Below are positions 30,556-40,544 of a DNA stretch of 64,000 bases, piece after piece; positions within the stretch are counted from its first letter, which is position 1; every line of letters begins with the position of its first letter. The notes below the pieces were generated by a model. That model was not told the DNA's origin, made no database searches, and was given only the letters and a program-made list of their open reading frames with translations. Made by a program: the position numbers and the translations under genes. The stretch lies in the NCBI GenBank assembly GCA_009829735.1, contig CM020620.1:23720020-23784019 (forward strand), read 5' to 3'. This stretch comes from Pyropia yezoensis. Its lineage: Eukaryota > Rhodophyta > Bangiophyceae > Bangiales > Bangiaceae.

Positions 30556-32328
30556 ATGCGTTGTCGTTTTGTCGTGCGCGCGTACAGTGCTACTCTTCTG
30601 ACGCTTCCCGTGTTGCCGTTTCAAGCTGATTGTGGCGCCAATTTCGTCGCCTGCTCCGCGCCGCTCTCCGTGAGCACCCCCCTCCCCGTGACCCCCCCGC
30701 TGGCCTCCCGCGCCTGTTCCGCCCCCGGCCTCCCCCCCCCAATGTGTGCGGCAGTCGCGCCGGCGACGTCCCCCCCTTCCCCCTTCTCTTCCGGCTCCCG
30801 CCTGTCCTCTTTCTCGGTGGTTGGCATGCCCGCCCCGCCGTCCACCCCCGTCATGGACATCCCGACCGTCCGAGAGGCGCTGCTGCACGCTGACGGCCTG
30901 ACGACGGCGCCGACGGGGCTGGGTGGCCTCGGCCTGTGGGGCACCCGGCCACGGCGGCGCGGCCGCGGCGGCGCCGAGGCGGCCGCCTCATTGACGGGCG
31001 CCGAGGTGGTGGGCGCCCTCGGCCGCGCCTATACGATGGCCCCCGGCGACGGCGATGCTGCGGCGGGCGTCCTGCTTGCGTCGGGCGCGCTCGTGCCGGC
31101 AGATGTGGGGGGGGTGTCCCCGGGCGTTGGCGGCGAGGGCGCCTCTCGGCTCGTCGAAGCGGTCCGGTACGTGCTGGTCTACGCGCGAGAAGGCAGGGCG
31201 GGGGGGCTCAATGTCCTCTTTGACGCCACCGCCGCGCTGCTGCACGGGGGCAGCAGCAGCGGCGTGGACGGAGGGGTCGTCTCTGGCCGGGTGCCGCGGC
31301 CCTTGCCGTTGGCTGTCCGTCCCGCTGCAGAGTTTGTATCGTCCTTTAACGACATTTTTGGCGCCATCTGCGCCAACGTTCTCCTCCGCGGCGGCCGGGA
31401 GGTCCAGTACGCTCGCATCCGAAGTGACCCGTCATGGCGGGTGTATCTTGCACACGTTGCCGAGGCCGCCCACATTACCGACTGGCCAGACGTGTCGCCG
31501 TCGTCGCGGATGGCCTTCCTCTTCAACATCTACAATGGGCTTGTCATGCATGCCAAGTTGGTATTTGGCCATGCGTCCACGCTGGCCTCGCGGGGCACCT
31601 TTTTCAACACCGCCGCCTATGTGCTGGGCGGCAAGCGGTACAGCCTGGTTGTGCTCGAGCACGGGCTCCTCCGCCGCAAGGCGCTCTCTGGCGGGCCCGG
31701 TGCGAGCGCCCATGGCGAGCCACCGCCTGCGCTGGTGGTGGATGCCCTCGAGCCGCGTATGCATTTTGCGTTGAATTGTGGTGCCCAGTCTTGCCCGCCG
31801 GTGCGGGCCTATACGGGGGAAGGGCTGGAGGAGCAGCTGGCGTCGGCCGCCGCCGACTTTATCGACTACACCCTCGAGGGGGGAGACGCGGCCAAGGCAT
31901 CCGCCTCCCCGCAGGGTAACGCGGACACGTATGTGAGCGACGGCAGCTTTGCCATGTCATCACTGTCGGACAGCGTTCCCGGCGCGGCCTCGGCCGGCGG
32001 CGGTGGCGGCAGCGGTGGTGGCGGCAGCGGCGGTGGCGGTGGTGGCGGCAGCGGCGGTGGCGGTGGTGGCGGCGGCACCGTCATCTCCCTCAGCCGCCTT
32101 TTCCGCTGGTTCCGCCGCGACTTTATTGGCGGCGGCAGCGACGGGGACCTGCTGTCGTGGATTGGCGCGCGCGCGGGGCCCGTCGCGCGCGGCCGCCTGG
32201 CCGCCGCGGGCCCGGCGCCGCGGGTTGCCTACCAAAAGTACAACTGGCAAGACAATGGGGACTGGAATGCCAAGCCTGACGTGCGCTACATGCGCGTGTA
32301 CGACTTGAGCTTCCGCCGGAGCGCGTGA
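30556..32328 (+). CDS. DEP and DUF547 domain protein
   Basis: 590 aa. Residues about 145-190 (SLTGAEVVGALGRAY ... VLLASGALVPAD) fit a DEP domain. Residues about 255-430 form DUF547, with FNDIFGAICANVLL, MAFLFNIYNGLVMHA (the family's FW-NxYN block) and HFALNCGAQSCPPV (the ALNCGA-SCPP block). The C-terminal YQKYNWQDNGDWN matches the end of the DUF547 region. A Gly/Ser run splits the C-terminal part. DUF547 proteins occur widely in plants and algae, and their biochemical role is unknown. The first ~100 residues are low-complexity; a later Met (MDIPTVREAL, about residue 100) is an alternative start. The frame is complete. Confidence 0.82.
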   Translation: MRCRFVVRAYSATLLTLPVLPFQADCGANFVACSAPLSVSTPLPVTPPLASRACSAPGLPPPMCAAVAPATSPPSPFSSGSRLSSFSVVGMPAPPSTPVMDIPTVREALLHADGLTTAPTGLGGLGLWGTRPRRRGRGGAEAAASLTGAEVVGALGRAYTMAPGDGDAAAGVLLASGALVPADVGGVSPGVGGEGASRLVEAVRYVLVYAREGRAGGLNVLFDATAALLHGGSSSGVDGGVVSGRVPRPLPLAVRPAAEFVSSFNDIFGAICANVLLRGGREVQYARIRSDPSWRVYLAHVAEAAHITDWPDVSPSSRMAFLFNIYNGLVMHAKLVFGHASTLASRGTFFNTAAYVLGGKRYSLVVLEHGLLRRKALSGGPGASAHGEPPPALVVDALEPRMHFALNCGAQSCPPVRAYTGEGLEEQLASAAADFIDYTLEGGDAAKASASPQGNADTYVSDGSFAMSSLSDSVPGAASAGGGGGSGGGGSGGGGGGGSGGGGGGGGTVISLSRLFRWFRRDFIGGGSDGDLLSWIGARAGPVARGRLAAAGPAPRVAYQKYNWQDNGDWNAKPDVRYMRVYDLSFRRSA

Positions 32329-32439
32329 GGTGGACAGCGGGAGGAGTGCCGGTTTGAAGTGGGGGGAGCACGTTGGGCCTTGCGCTGTCCACTTTTTTTT
32401 TTTTTGTGCAACGCTTTCCCGTGCATCTATCTGTGACGT

Positions 32440-32690
32440 GTGGGAGTTGGCCTGGGGTGGGCTGGACTGGGCTCCGCTGCGCTGCGCCAGGATGTGCTGG
32501 GCTGCACTGGGCCGGGCTGTGCGTGACTGGGCTGGCGTGGGCTGGACTGGACCGTTCTGGGCTCACAGCGCTGCGTTGGGCGAGGCTCAACTGCGCCCCG
32601 CAGAGCTGAACTGAGCTGAGCTGGACTGTGCTTTGCTGGGCTGGGCTCGGCTGCGTCGGGTGACGCTGGGCTCGGGGGCGGGGTCTGCGT
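32440..32690. repeat. Degenerate GGGCTGGACT-type repeat
   Basis: A run of imperfect CTGGG/CTGGACT units (for example GGGCTGGACTGGGCT) covers the DNA just past the DUF547 gene, between a poly-T tract (32393-32405) and the 3' end of the WDR46-like gene. It is low-complexity DNA without coding signature. The whole 32329-32931 interval is otherwise empty. Confidence 0.7.
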
Positions 32691-32931
32691 CTCTTGAGGG
32701 CCGCGCCTTGGCCACCCGCTGCCGCCTGTTACCAACCTACGATGCCGCGCTAGCAGCTGTGGCCACAGCAACTGCCGTGGGGGGTGACCGCGTGGTCCCC
32801 GCGTGTCGCCCACCCGTACCTAGCGACTTTCGTGCCAGCGTCTCCGCTGGGCCTGTACCAGGGCTGGAGCACCACACCGATACACACTTAGATAGGAGGA
32901 GGGCGGGACAGACAGAAAAAGCCCCCATCTC

Positions 32932-34710
32932 TTATTTGCCTTTGGCCGCCCCCGCGCGATGCAGGTTGCGCTCCTGCCGCCCTGCGCGGGCGGCCACCTC
33001 GGACGCCAGGCGCTTGCGGCCGAGCTGCTTCCCAATTTTGTTCCGCCCCTTGGCCTTGTTGACCGGCCGCCGTGCCGCTGCCGCCTCGGCGGCTGCTGCG
33101 GCCGCCGAGGCGGCCCCTTCCGCCATGCGGGCCCCCGGGTCTGTCTCGAGCCCGCCCACCCAGTCGGTGGTGAGGCCAATCGAAGCGGGCGGAAGCTTCT
33201 CGAGCGCCGCCCGCACCTCCTGCTCCCGCCTCGACCGGCGAGACTCGTACGGGTTGGGCGCCCGACTGTCCAGGGCGGCCTCCCCCGCGCCAGGAACTAC
33301 GAGCGTGCGGAAGGAGGCGGTCGTGATGACGCCCAGCAGGTCCTCGTAAGGACAAAAACGCACGCGCGCCACGGGCGAGCCGGGGAGGCGCTCGACCATG
33401 TAGGGCCGAACGGGCGCCGACACGCCACCGCCACCACGGCCCACAGAACCCGCCTGCGCGGCGGCAGCCGCGGGCGACATTCCCGCCCCTGCTCCTGCAT
33501 AGATATCCTTGTACAGCTCGACGGTGGAGGAGTAGGAAAGCGCCAACACCCCCGTGGCTGAAATGTCCAAGGATGTGACAGGCGCGTAGTTGCGAAACGC
33601 CCGCACCTGCTGCCACGTGCGCAGATCCCACACGGCCGTCACCGCGTCGGCACCAGCGGTGGCCGCCCAACGGCCATCAGGGGCCACCGCCACGGCCGTC
33701 ACGCCCGCCTTGTGGGACAAGATGCGCGCCAGCGGGGCGCCCGCAGACGGGGACCAGATGCCGACCACCCCAGCCGAGTGTCCCGTGTGCAGGGTGCCGG
33801 TGGATACGTTCACCGCCGCACAGCGGGCGGCGCCAAGCGCGAGGCCAGGGGTGCCTACCCGCGGCCGACCCACGACCTCCCCCGTTGAGACGTCTGTGTA
33901 GTAAATGGCATTCGCGGCGGAAGGGGTGTTGGCGAGCGCTCCGGCCGGCGCAGACGCCAGCAGCAGGTGGTGGGGGAGAAAGGCCAGCCACGCGGGCGAC
34001 ACGTGCGACCGCAGCACGTGCACCTGCCCACCCGACGTCGCGTCGTAGATGTAGGCGGCCTTGCGCTGGGCGACAGCAAAGAGGCCGTCATTGTGGAGGA
34101 ATGTCGCGTCCCGAACCTTGTCATTAAGGAAGAGCTCGGCGCGCGGGGTGGCCGCCCGCCAGTCAATCGCAGCTACATGACCAGCGCCACCCGCCAGAAG
34201 GAGAGACCGCCCCGACCGGGAGTAGGCGGCGGCCACGTATGTCTGCTGAGAGGAGGCGAGGGAGAGGGAGAAGGCGGCGCGAGAGCGGGTGGCCGCATCG
34301 ACCGAGGGGTGCACCAGGAGTGCCGCCTGGGAAAGGCGGGAGGTACGCTCAAGGGGGTGAGACGGCTCCAGGAAGCCCCCAGAGACAGTGTGCAGGACGG
34401 AAGCCGCGTCCTTGACAGCATCGTTAGCCTCGCGCGCACCTCGGTCACGCCCCGTGGCACCGCCACGGCCAGCACTCGCCGTACCCTTCTTCACCCGCCC
34501 CTTTCCAGACGATTTTTCCGCTTTGGCCTTGACAGACACCCCCGCCTTTACTCGCCTCTTTCCAGACGCCTTTGCTGCTGCCTCGCCCGACGCCGCCATA
34601 TGAGACGGGGCAGTTGCGCCGGCGACGGCGTCGGTGGTGCCCAAGTCCGGCGTCGCGTCATTGGAGTCATTCTTGAGCGGGGACAACAGGCTCCCGGGCG
34701 TCTCGGCCAT
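32932..34710 (-). CDS. WDR46/UTP7-like ribosome-biogenesis protein
   Basis: About 592 aa from the ATG at 34710 (MAETPGSLLSPLK); the open frame continues upstream but that part lacks family features. UTP7/WDR46 is a WD40 nucleolar protein of the small-subunit processome needed for 18S rRNA maturation. The N-terminal third is Lys/Ala-rich. WD-like repeats follow (LLLAGGAGHVAAIDW, VTAVAVAPDGRWAATAGAD, VTAVWDLRTWQQVRAF). The diagnostic BING4CT domain starts near residue 448 (RVRFCPYEDLLGVIT, LVVPGAGEAALDSRAPNPYE). The basic C-terminal tail (KAKGRNKIGKQLGRKRL) is typical of the family. The gene is uninterrupted. Confidence 0.9.
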   Translation of the reverse strand: MAETPGSLLSPLKNDSNDATPDLGTTDAVAGATAPSHMAASGEAAAKASGKRRVKAGVSVKAKAEKSSGKGRVKKGTASAGRGGATGRDRGAREANDAVKDAASVLHTVSGGFLEPSHPLERTSRLSQAALLVHPSVDAATRSRAAFSLSLASSQQTYVAAAYSRSGRSLLLAGGAGHVAAIDWRAATPRAELFLNDKVRDATFLHNDGLFAVAQRKAAYIYDATSGGQVHVLRSHVSPAWLAFLPHHLLLASAPAGALANTPSAANAIYYTDVSTGEVVGRPRVGTPGLALGAARCAAVNVSTGTLHTGHSAGVVGIWSPSAGAPLARILSHKAGVTAVAVAPDGRWAATAGADAVTAVWDLRTWQQVRAFRNYAPVTSLDISATGVLALSYSSTVELYKDIYAGAGAGMSPAAAAAQAGSVGRGGGGVSAPVRPYMVERLPGSPVARVRFCPYEDLLGVITTASFRTLVVPGAGEAALDSRAPNPYESRRSRREQEVRAALEKLPPASIGLTTDWVGGLETDPGARMAEGAASAAAAAAEAAAARRPVNKAKGRNKIGKQLGRKRLASEVAARAGRQERNLHRAGAAKGK

Positions 34711-36575
34711 GGCAACCCGCGCAATGTGCGAAAGCAGATGCCGCCGCCGCCACCTCGCAAGCACCTTGACGGTCCTTCCCCAACGAGTACGGCGCAGCGA
34801 CGGCCGTGCAATCGCTACCCACCTGAACATGGACCGCGCACGCGCCGACACCGCCGGCGCTCCCCTCGGTTATGATTACAGTACTGTACTTTGTACTGCT
34901 CGTTAGCAAACATCCCCTAGCCTTTGCTTCAGCCGAATATGGAGGCTACTTCAAAGCCGGTAAGTCGGCAACTTGCTGCGCGTCGTCTGCTCTCCTACAG
35001 TATTTCTTGCAATGAAGCGGGACCACCGATCACCCACTTTCCGCACAACGCGGACCCAAACCAGCATCTGCGCCCTCCTCACTTGTCGCCCTCCCCTACG
35101 TCAAAGCTCTCCCACTCTCCTTATGAAGGTCGCTCGCCCCGACCCACAGCGGCGGCGGCGGCCACGCGGTGGCGGCCACGCGGCGGCGCAACTCAAATGG
35201 CGTGCGCAACGGGCCCGAGCCTGCCCAGTCCGGACACACACGCGCCAGTACCACCCCGCGCAATGGGGTCACCACCAATACGTCCCCCCGTGTCCGCACC
35301 CCCTTCCCCGCGTGCATGGCGCACAGGGCAGTGCGCAGGGAGCGCTGGCGCTCCTCACCCCGACGGAGCTCAAGCTCCACCTTCGCGGGCTGTACGGCCA
35401 ATCCAGCTCTGCTCAAACTGCTCCCTCTTACTTCGGCCGGCGACTCCAACACCGACCAGCGTGATGGTCAACCTCGCATTCCCCCCACGAGTACAGCGGT
35501 CAACCCCGCAGCCTGGCTCACCAGTCACGGCTGCGTGCCCATCCCCCATACCCTTCTTACACTACTTCCCCACTCCTACCCCAGCCGCTCAGCGGTTGCT
35601 GCCACACAGTAGCAACAGCTTGGCTCTCCGTGCCGCGGTCCACGCCTTCCAACGAGCCCCACCCTCGACGACACGGCGGCCAAACAGGTTGGCTGTCTCC
35701 ACTCGAACCGACGTCCAAGCGTGGCGCTCCCCCCCGCCCCCCGTGCTGGCCTTACGGGCACGCCCGCAGCCACCGCGGCCGCGAATATCGACGCCACGGC
35801 AGTGGCAGCGGCGACGACTGCCGTGGTAGAGTCCACGGCTGTGCATCGGTGGCAGTACCTGGACACAGAAGCCCCGCCAAAAACGCTACGGCACCCTCAT
35901 CGGCCGCGCCCTCGTCGTCTCGATCATCGCCGCGCCGGTGCGGAGGGCAACGGTGCGTTTACATATTATTGCAGCCCCACGGGGACGGTCCGCCGGAACG
36001 GCACGTGGATTGTCAGCCACCCGTCGCTCCATGGAGGCAGAACGGGGGTGGCGGCTTGGCCATCATCCTGCCGCCGAAGGGCTACGGGTCGTCCCCTTTC
36101 GACGCTGTGGGTGGCGTCGTTGCCCGGGCTGGAGAACACGATGAAATGACCCGGGGGTGAATGGTGTCCCGGACAGTCGAGCGAAGCGTCGCAAGGTGCC
36201 CTTCGGCACGTACCCATTTCCTGACCAGATTCGCCGATAATGTTAAGCATATTGAAGTCCCTAAACCCCCCCACACCCCCAACGTGTGTCGCGCGAGGGC
36301 CAACCGTTCCCACCCCGACGACAGCTGGCACGCCGTAGTCTCATCCACAGGGGGAAGCCAGTACATAGGGACTAAGTGAGAAACACCCCCAGTGTCATTG
36401 TCCCTTTCTGTTGGGTGACGTTAAAAGGGATTCCACCAGGTGGTCGGCCGCGGTGGGACGTTCTGTAACTACAGGTACAGTGACCCTCGCCCCTCTTGTC
36501 CAAGGGAACAGACGCCTGCCCCACGATAGCGGCCGTGGTCGTCCCAGCACACCCACTGTCGACGTCTGTGAGCGG
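34711..36575. other. Long intergenic region, no gene recognised
   Basis: Upstream of the WDR46-like gene. A consensus-like mini-intron pattern is present at about 34960-35001 (GTAAGT donor, pyrimidine-rich TACAG acceptor, about 42 bp) after an ATG at 34939, but the joined frame soon stops. The open frames at 34924-35829 and 35630-36160 have no recognisable domain and overlap open frames on the other strand. A small transcribed gene is possible but not supported. Confidence 0.4.
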
Positions 36576-36989
36576 TGTGGTAGTGGCAGTATTGACCCCA
36601 GGTAGGGGGGCAACACGTGCCATACAAGGGGCGGCAGACAGCTAGCCAGACCCGTTTCTCCCCATGCATTTGGGTCCATATTCCCCATCGACTTGAATTT
36701 TCGTGTGGCCCAGTGAGCAGGTGCTGGGGTGGGAGATTCTGAGTGGCGAGATTTTGAGGGGACCCTGGGGGGATAAGGGGAGGGACAGCGGGGCTTGGCC
36801 TCGCTTCCCCGTCCCAACCAAGAAACTGTTGGCCCACACACCATCCTCTTGTTTGTTAGTGGGGGGATTGCCCCACAACAGGGACAGCGTGTGTGCGACT
36901 TGCACTTCTTCCGGTTCCCCCAACACGGGAGGCAGCCCTTGCGCACCGCCCCAACTTGGGTGCCGAGTGTGCGAGTGGTTTTTGCCACA
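36576..36989 (+). mobile_element. Partial LTR of the A/B retroelement family
   Basis: This block matches the 469-bp LTRs of elements A and B (terminus ...TTTTTGCCACA at 36989) but lacks about 67 bp internally (between CCATATTCCC and TCTTGAATTTTCG equivalents) and has a 6-bp insertion at its left end. No gag or pol adjoins it, so it is a solo LTR remnant. No clear target-site duplication was seen. Confidence 0.85.
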
Positions 36990-37110
36990 GTGGTGAGGGG
37001 GTGCGCAGCGGGCCAGATGTCTGCCCAGACCTCGTTCGCACCTCGGGTCGACGCCGCCCCTTCCGGTCCCCGACCCCGTCCTCCGCCCTGACCCTGCCAA
37101 ACAGCTCTGT

Positions 37111-37860
37111 CTAAAGTGCCCGCATGCGGCGTACAAAGTCAGCAAGGGCATTCCGCGCTGCCTCCTCTTCCTCCTCATCCCGCCTTCCGCCCACCGCCGT
37201 CGGCGGTGGGTGGACCACATACGCACCGCGGGCGGCTCGGGGAACGCTCCGAAGGACCGCACCACCTGCCCATACGCCACCGCCCGGCACGCCGCCGCCC
37301 CACACCCCCGCCGGGTGGCCACACACGGCGGGCTTCCCCGCGGGGGGCACCCCCCAGGCCACCGTCGATGCGCCGCCAAGGCGCACGGCGCGGCCCGCGG
37401 CGGCGGCGGCCATTTCGGCCCACAGCGCCTCGGGCCCCGCCCGGGCAGTCCAGTAGGGCACGTCGCGGGAGCGCGCGTCGGCGGCACCGGAGACGCACAC
37501 CTCAGGTGGCGGCCTGTAAGGTACGGGGCGGGACGCCGGTGGGGGCGCCCCGCATGCGTCTTGATTACCCCCCCCCCCCCCCGCCCACGACGGGTACCCC
37601 AGCCCCCCCCCCCCCCCCCCCCATTCTCGCTCTCCCGCTCCCGCTCCCGCTCCCCCGCCCCCCCCGCCGCGTTGTGCCGCTACCAGCCGGGACATCAACC
37701 TTGGCAACCCCCCCCCCGGCCCCCCGGGCCCCCCCGGCCCCCCCGGCCCCGGCCGCCGCCGCTGGTTACTCCGCTTGGCTGCCTCCCGGTTGCGCACAAT
37801 CCGCAGCCGCGCGCGCTCGTCGGTAGTTGCGGTACTTCCCGCCCCCCCATACCCACATCG
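37111..37860 (-). other. Possible bZIP-like gene fragment
   Basis: One minus-strand frame reads RARLRIVRNREAAKRSNQRR near 37780-37845, which resembles a bZIP basic region (N-x7-R type). It continues as an acidic/Ala-rich chain ending DEEEEEAARNALADFVRRM at 37111. No leucine zipper follows directly; a Gly/Pro run takes its place. The frame overlaps the end of the enoyl-CoA reductase fragment by a few codons. It could be a 3' exon of an unrelated gene or a chance frame in Arg-rich DNA. Confidence 0.3.
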
Positions 37861-38008
37861 GGGCGGCGCCGCATGCGGCAAACGCCCAGCCCCAGGCGGT
37901 TGGGCAGGCAGTGTTGAAGCCCACCCACGCGAGGATCTCGGTTGTGTAGTTCGGGCAGCTGACGTACTCGAACGGCCCCCCGAAGGAAATGCGGCGGATG
38001 GTGGAGCC
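37766..38008 (-). pseudogene. TECR: C-terminal fragment of very-long-chain enoyl-CoA reductase
   Basis: TECR/TSC13/CER10 catalyses the last reduction of the very-long-chain fatty acid elongation cycle in the ER membrane. The fragment reads FEYVSCPNYTTEILAWVGFN, then a membrane segment, then GGGKYRNYRR, matching the conserved C-terminal block of the family (SCPNYT-E---W-GFN and the G-K/H-R-Y motif). It begins exactly at the outer edge of the LTR at 38009, so the gene is cut there. After KYRNYRR the frame departs from the family and stops at 37766. The 5' part of the gene was not found in the window, neither left of the element nor right of 53583. Confidence 0.75.
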
Positions 38009-38477
38009 TGTGGCAGTATTGAACCCCAGGTAGGGGGGCAACACAAGCCATGCAAGGGGCGGCAGGCCACTAGCCTGATCCGTTCCTCCCCCTGCATTTG
38101 GGTCCATATTCCCTAAGTTTGGGATAGTTAGCTTAGTAGTAAATCCAACTTGGATTTGAGGGTTTTCTGCATTTATCGTCTTGAATTTTCGTGTGGCCCG
38201 GTGGGCAGGTGCTGGGGTGGGAGATTCTGAGTGGCGAGATTCTGAGGGGACCCTGGGGGGATAAGGGGAGGGACAGCGGGGCTTGGCCCTGCGTCCCCGT
38301 CCCGACCAAGAAACTGTTGGACCACACACCATCTTCTTGTTTGTCAGTGGGGGGATTGCCCCACAACAGGGATAGAGTCTGTGCGACTTGCACTTCTTCC
38401 GGTTCCCCCGACACGGGAGGCAGCCCTTGTACACCGCCCCAACTTGGGTGCCGTGTGTGCATGTGGTTTTTGCCACA
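38009..38477 (+). repeat. 5' LTR of element A
   Basis: 469 bp, beginning TGTGGCAGTATTGA and ending GTTTTTGCCACA, so the ends are short inverted repeats with TG...CA. It has the same length as both LTRs of element B. The antisense strand is open throughout, with a cysteine-rich start (see findings). Confidence 0.93.
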
Positions 38478-38479
38478 TT

Positions 38480-38496
38480 TGGTGGAGCAGCAGGGG
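38480..38496 (+). other. Primer-binding site candidate of element A
   Basis: TGGTGGAGCAGCAGGGG starts two bases after the LTR, the usual position, and begins with TGG, as expected for pairing with a tRNA 3' CCA end. The same sequence is found at the same place in element B (53096-53112, minus). The priming tRNA was not identified. Confidence 0.65.
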
Positions 38497-38596
38497 ACAG
38501 AGGTAAACTTTACCTCCGGGTGCACCCGAGTGTAGGGGGCCCTCTGTCTCAGAGGAACGGTGGACTTGGACCGTGTCATACGGATCGTGAGCCAAC

Positions 38597-40544
38597 ATGG
38601 CTAGCTCGGACCCCCCGTCGTCCGGGGAGTACACGGGTGACGCACGTACTTCAGTGCCTTTGAATACTGATGAGACACAGGTGGGTTTACCTGGGGTCGC
38701 AGAGGGCCTAGAGGTCCCTCAAGCCAGCAGGACTGGAAGTGCGGGCGGGCAACAGGCCACCCCGACTCAGTCGGGAGCTCGCTCGGGTGACACTTCTGAT
38801 GTGGGTGGGCCGAAGTCTGGCCACCGTGTGGTATACTCAACGGGAGCGTCCCAAGGGGTGAGGACTGTCCCCGCGGGTTCCACTCGGGTTGGAGCCAACT
38901 TTGGCTTGGAACCGTCGCCAACTAGGCTTTCGGAGGACGGCGGACCTCCGTTGGTCGGCGATGGGCTCGCGCCCGTGCCCCCGGTTGAGACCCCTGAGGA
39001 TCGTGGTTACCCCTCAGGTGGACTCCCGGAGGCGGACCGAGACTCAACTGGAGTCGTCAATCCACTCCTCGCGGAAGCTGTCCGTCGGGAGGCGACCAAT
39101 GTGTTGCGGCAGACTTTGCCGGACCTGGTGGTCACGATGACGAATCCTACTCTGAATCAGATTGTGGCGAGTTTGCCAGATGGCCTTAATGTCCAGACCG
39201 GATCGGGGCTTTCAAGCCCGCAGGCGCAGAGGGAATCCCTCCTCACGCCTATCTCAGGTCGCCCCGAACAGGGGGCGACCCCTGTGACTCCCAACGAGGG
39301 AGCCACACCATACTCAGTGGGGCGTACGCCCTTCACGGGGGAGTTTCCCCCGGGGAACGCCGGCGGCTATACCAAGCTCGCCGCGCCAGACTACAGGCAC
39401 TGAGGGTCAACTTACCCCAGTGCCACAGCGGCTGTTCCCTCAACGTGAGGTGCCGCCCAAGATCCAGGTAGCCAACCCGGTCTACCAGAGGATCTTTGAT
39501 TGTGAGACCTACGCCCCCCACAACAAGTCGGTGGCGTATGGTCCTGACCAGGCCCGAGCCATGGGCCGTGCCAAGAAGAATGCACTTCATTCTTTTGGGC
39601 ACAAATCGGAGTGGGATGGAACTCCCCCCCTCCGTGTCTTTGAGTTTCTACGTCGTTTCACAAAAGCCTGTGACGACAATGCCATAAGTGAAGGCATGGC
39701 TTTCTATATGCTACAGGAGTTTACGAAGGGCGACCTGCGGACAGAACTTATGTCCGTCATGCCCAGCTCCTCAAGTGGAGGCGCTGGTGAGGTGACGTCC
39801 TACTTGGAGCTCGTCAACTGGTTGTTGAGGGCCATGGTTGATGAAGCGGCGTTGGCTTCTCAAGTCGAGGAGTTTAAGCAAGCCCATCAGGACGAGGCTG
39901 AGGACGAGTTGTCCTTTGCGGAGCGAGTCCGTAAGCTCAACAATCTTTGTGGGTTTCTTCATCCACAAGCTGTGGTGAAGAGTCGGTTTGTGGAGGGACT
40001 CCATTGGTCAGTCCGGATGGAGACCCGGGAGCATAACACTGCCCGGGCGACCCTGGCCGAGTTGGCTAGGTTCGCCTACCGCAGAGGCGAGGCCTACCGC
40101 AAGTTGCGGGAGGAACAACGCCAGGAGCGTCAGGCCGAGTTGGCCAAGGAACGTGAGGAGGCGCACCAGGCCAGAGAGTTGAGAGAGGCACGCCGAATCC
40201 GCAAGGAGAGGGTGGTAGCTGCCGTGGGAACTTCCCAGGGTATCCCTTCGTCTTCCCCAGTTGGGAAGACCCCTCCGGGAACTGACAATCGGTGATGGAA
40301 CTGCAACTCCGATGGACACTGGGCATATGATTGCCCCAAGTTGAGTAAACGCATCCAACAACTTGTTAGGAACGCGAGTAAGAAGTCGGCTACGAACGAA
40401 GTACGTTCACGCCGCGAGGGTGGGTCTCGACCAGTGGTGGCGGTCGCCACACCCTCGGCGGAGGGGGCGGGCACGTCGTCCTCGGACTCGTCGTCTTCCC
40501 CTTCGTCCTCAGATTCGGACGCCAAGTCGGCGGGAAACGAATGA
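38597..40544 (+). pseudogene. gag of element A, broken
   Basis: Starts MASSDPPSSGEYTGD at 38597. The N-terminal part is Ser/Pro/Gly-rich. The capsid-like core (RIFDCETYAPHNKSV ... FLRRFTKACDDNAISEG ... FAERVRKLNNLCGFL) is followed by a CCHC zinc knuckle. Compared with element B, the frame is lost near 39360 by one base, and the first knuckle Cys codon is a stop (TGA at 40293-40295). The remaining knuckle (WNCNSDGHWAYDC) and an acidic Ser-rich tail follow to the stop at 40544, which overlaps the start of the protease frame as ATGA. Confidence 0.85.

Noticed and set aside
34939..35010. Small gene with a 42-bp intron upstream of the WDR46-like gene
   Set aside because: Splice signals look good, but the joined frame stops after about eleven codons; at best a leader intron.
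36600..36989. Stand-alone gene for the cysteine-rich LTR frame
   Set aside because: The frame lies wholly within LTR copies and has no ATG at its start, so it is reported as an LTR property, not as a gene.
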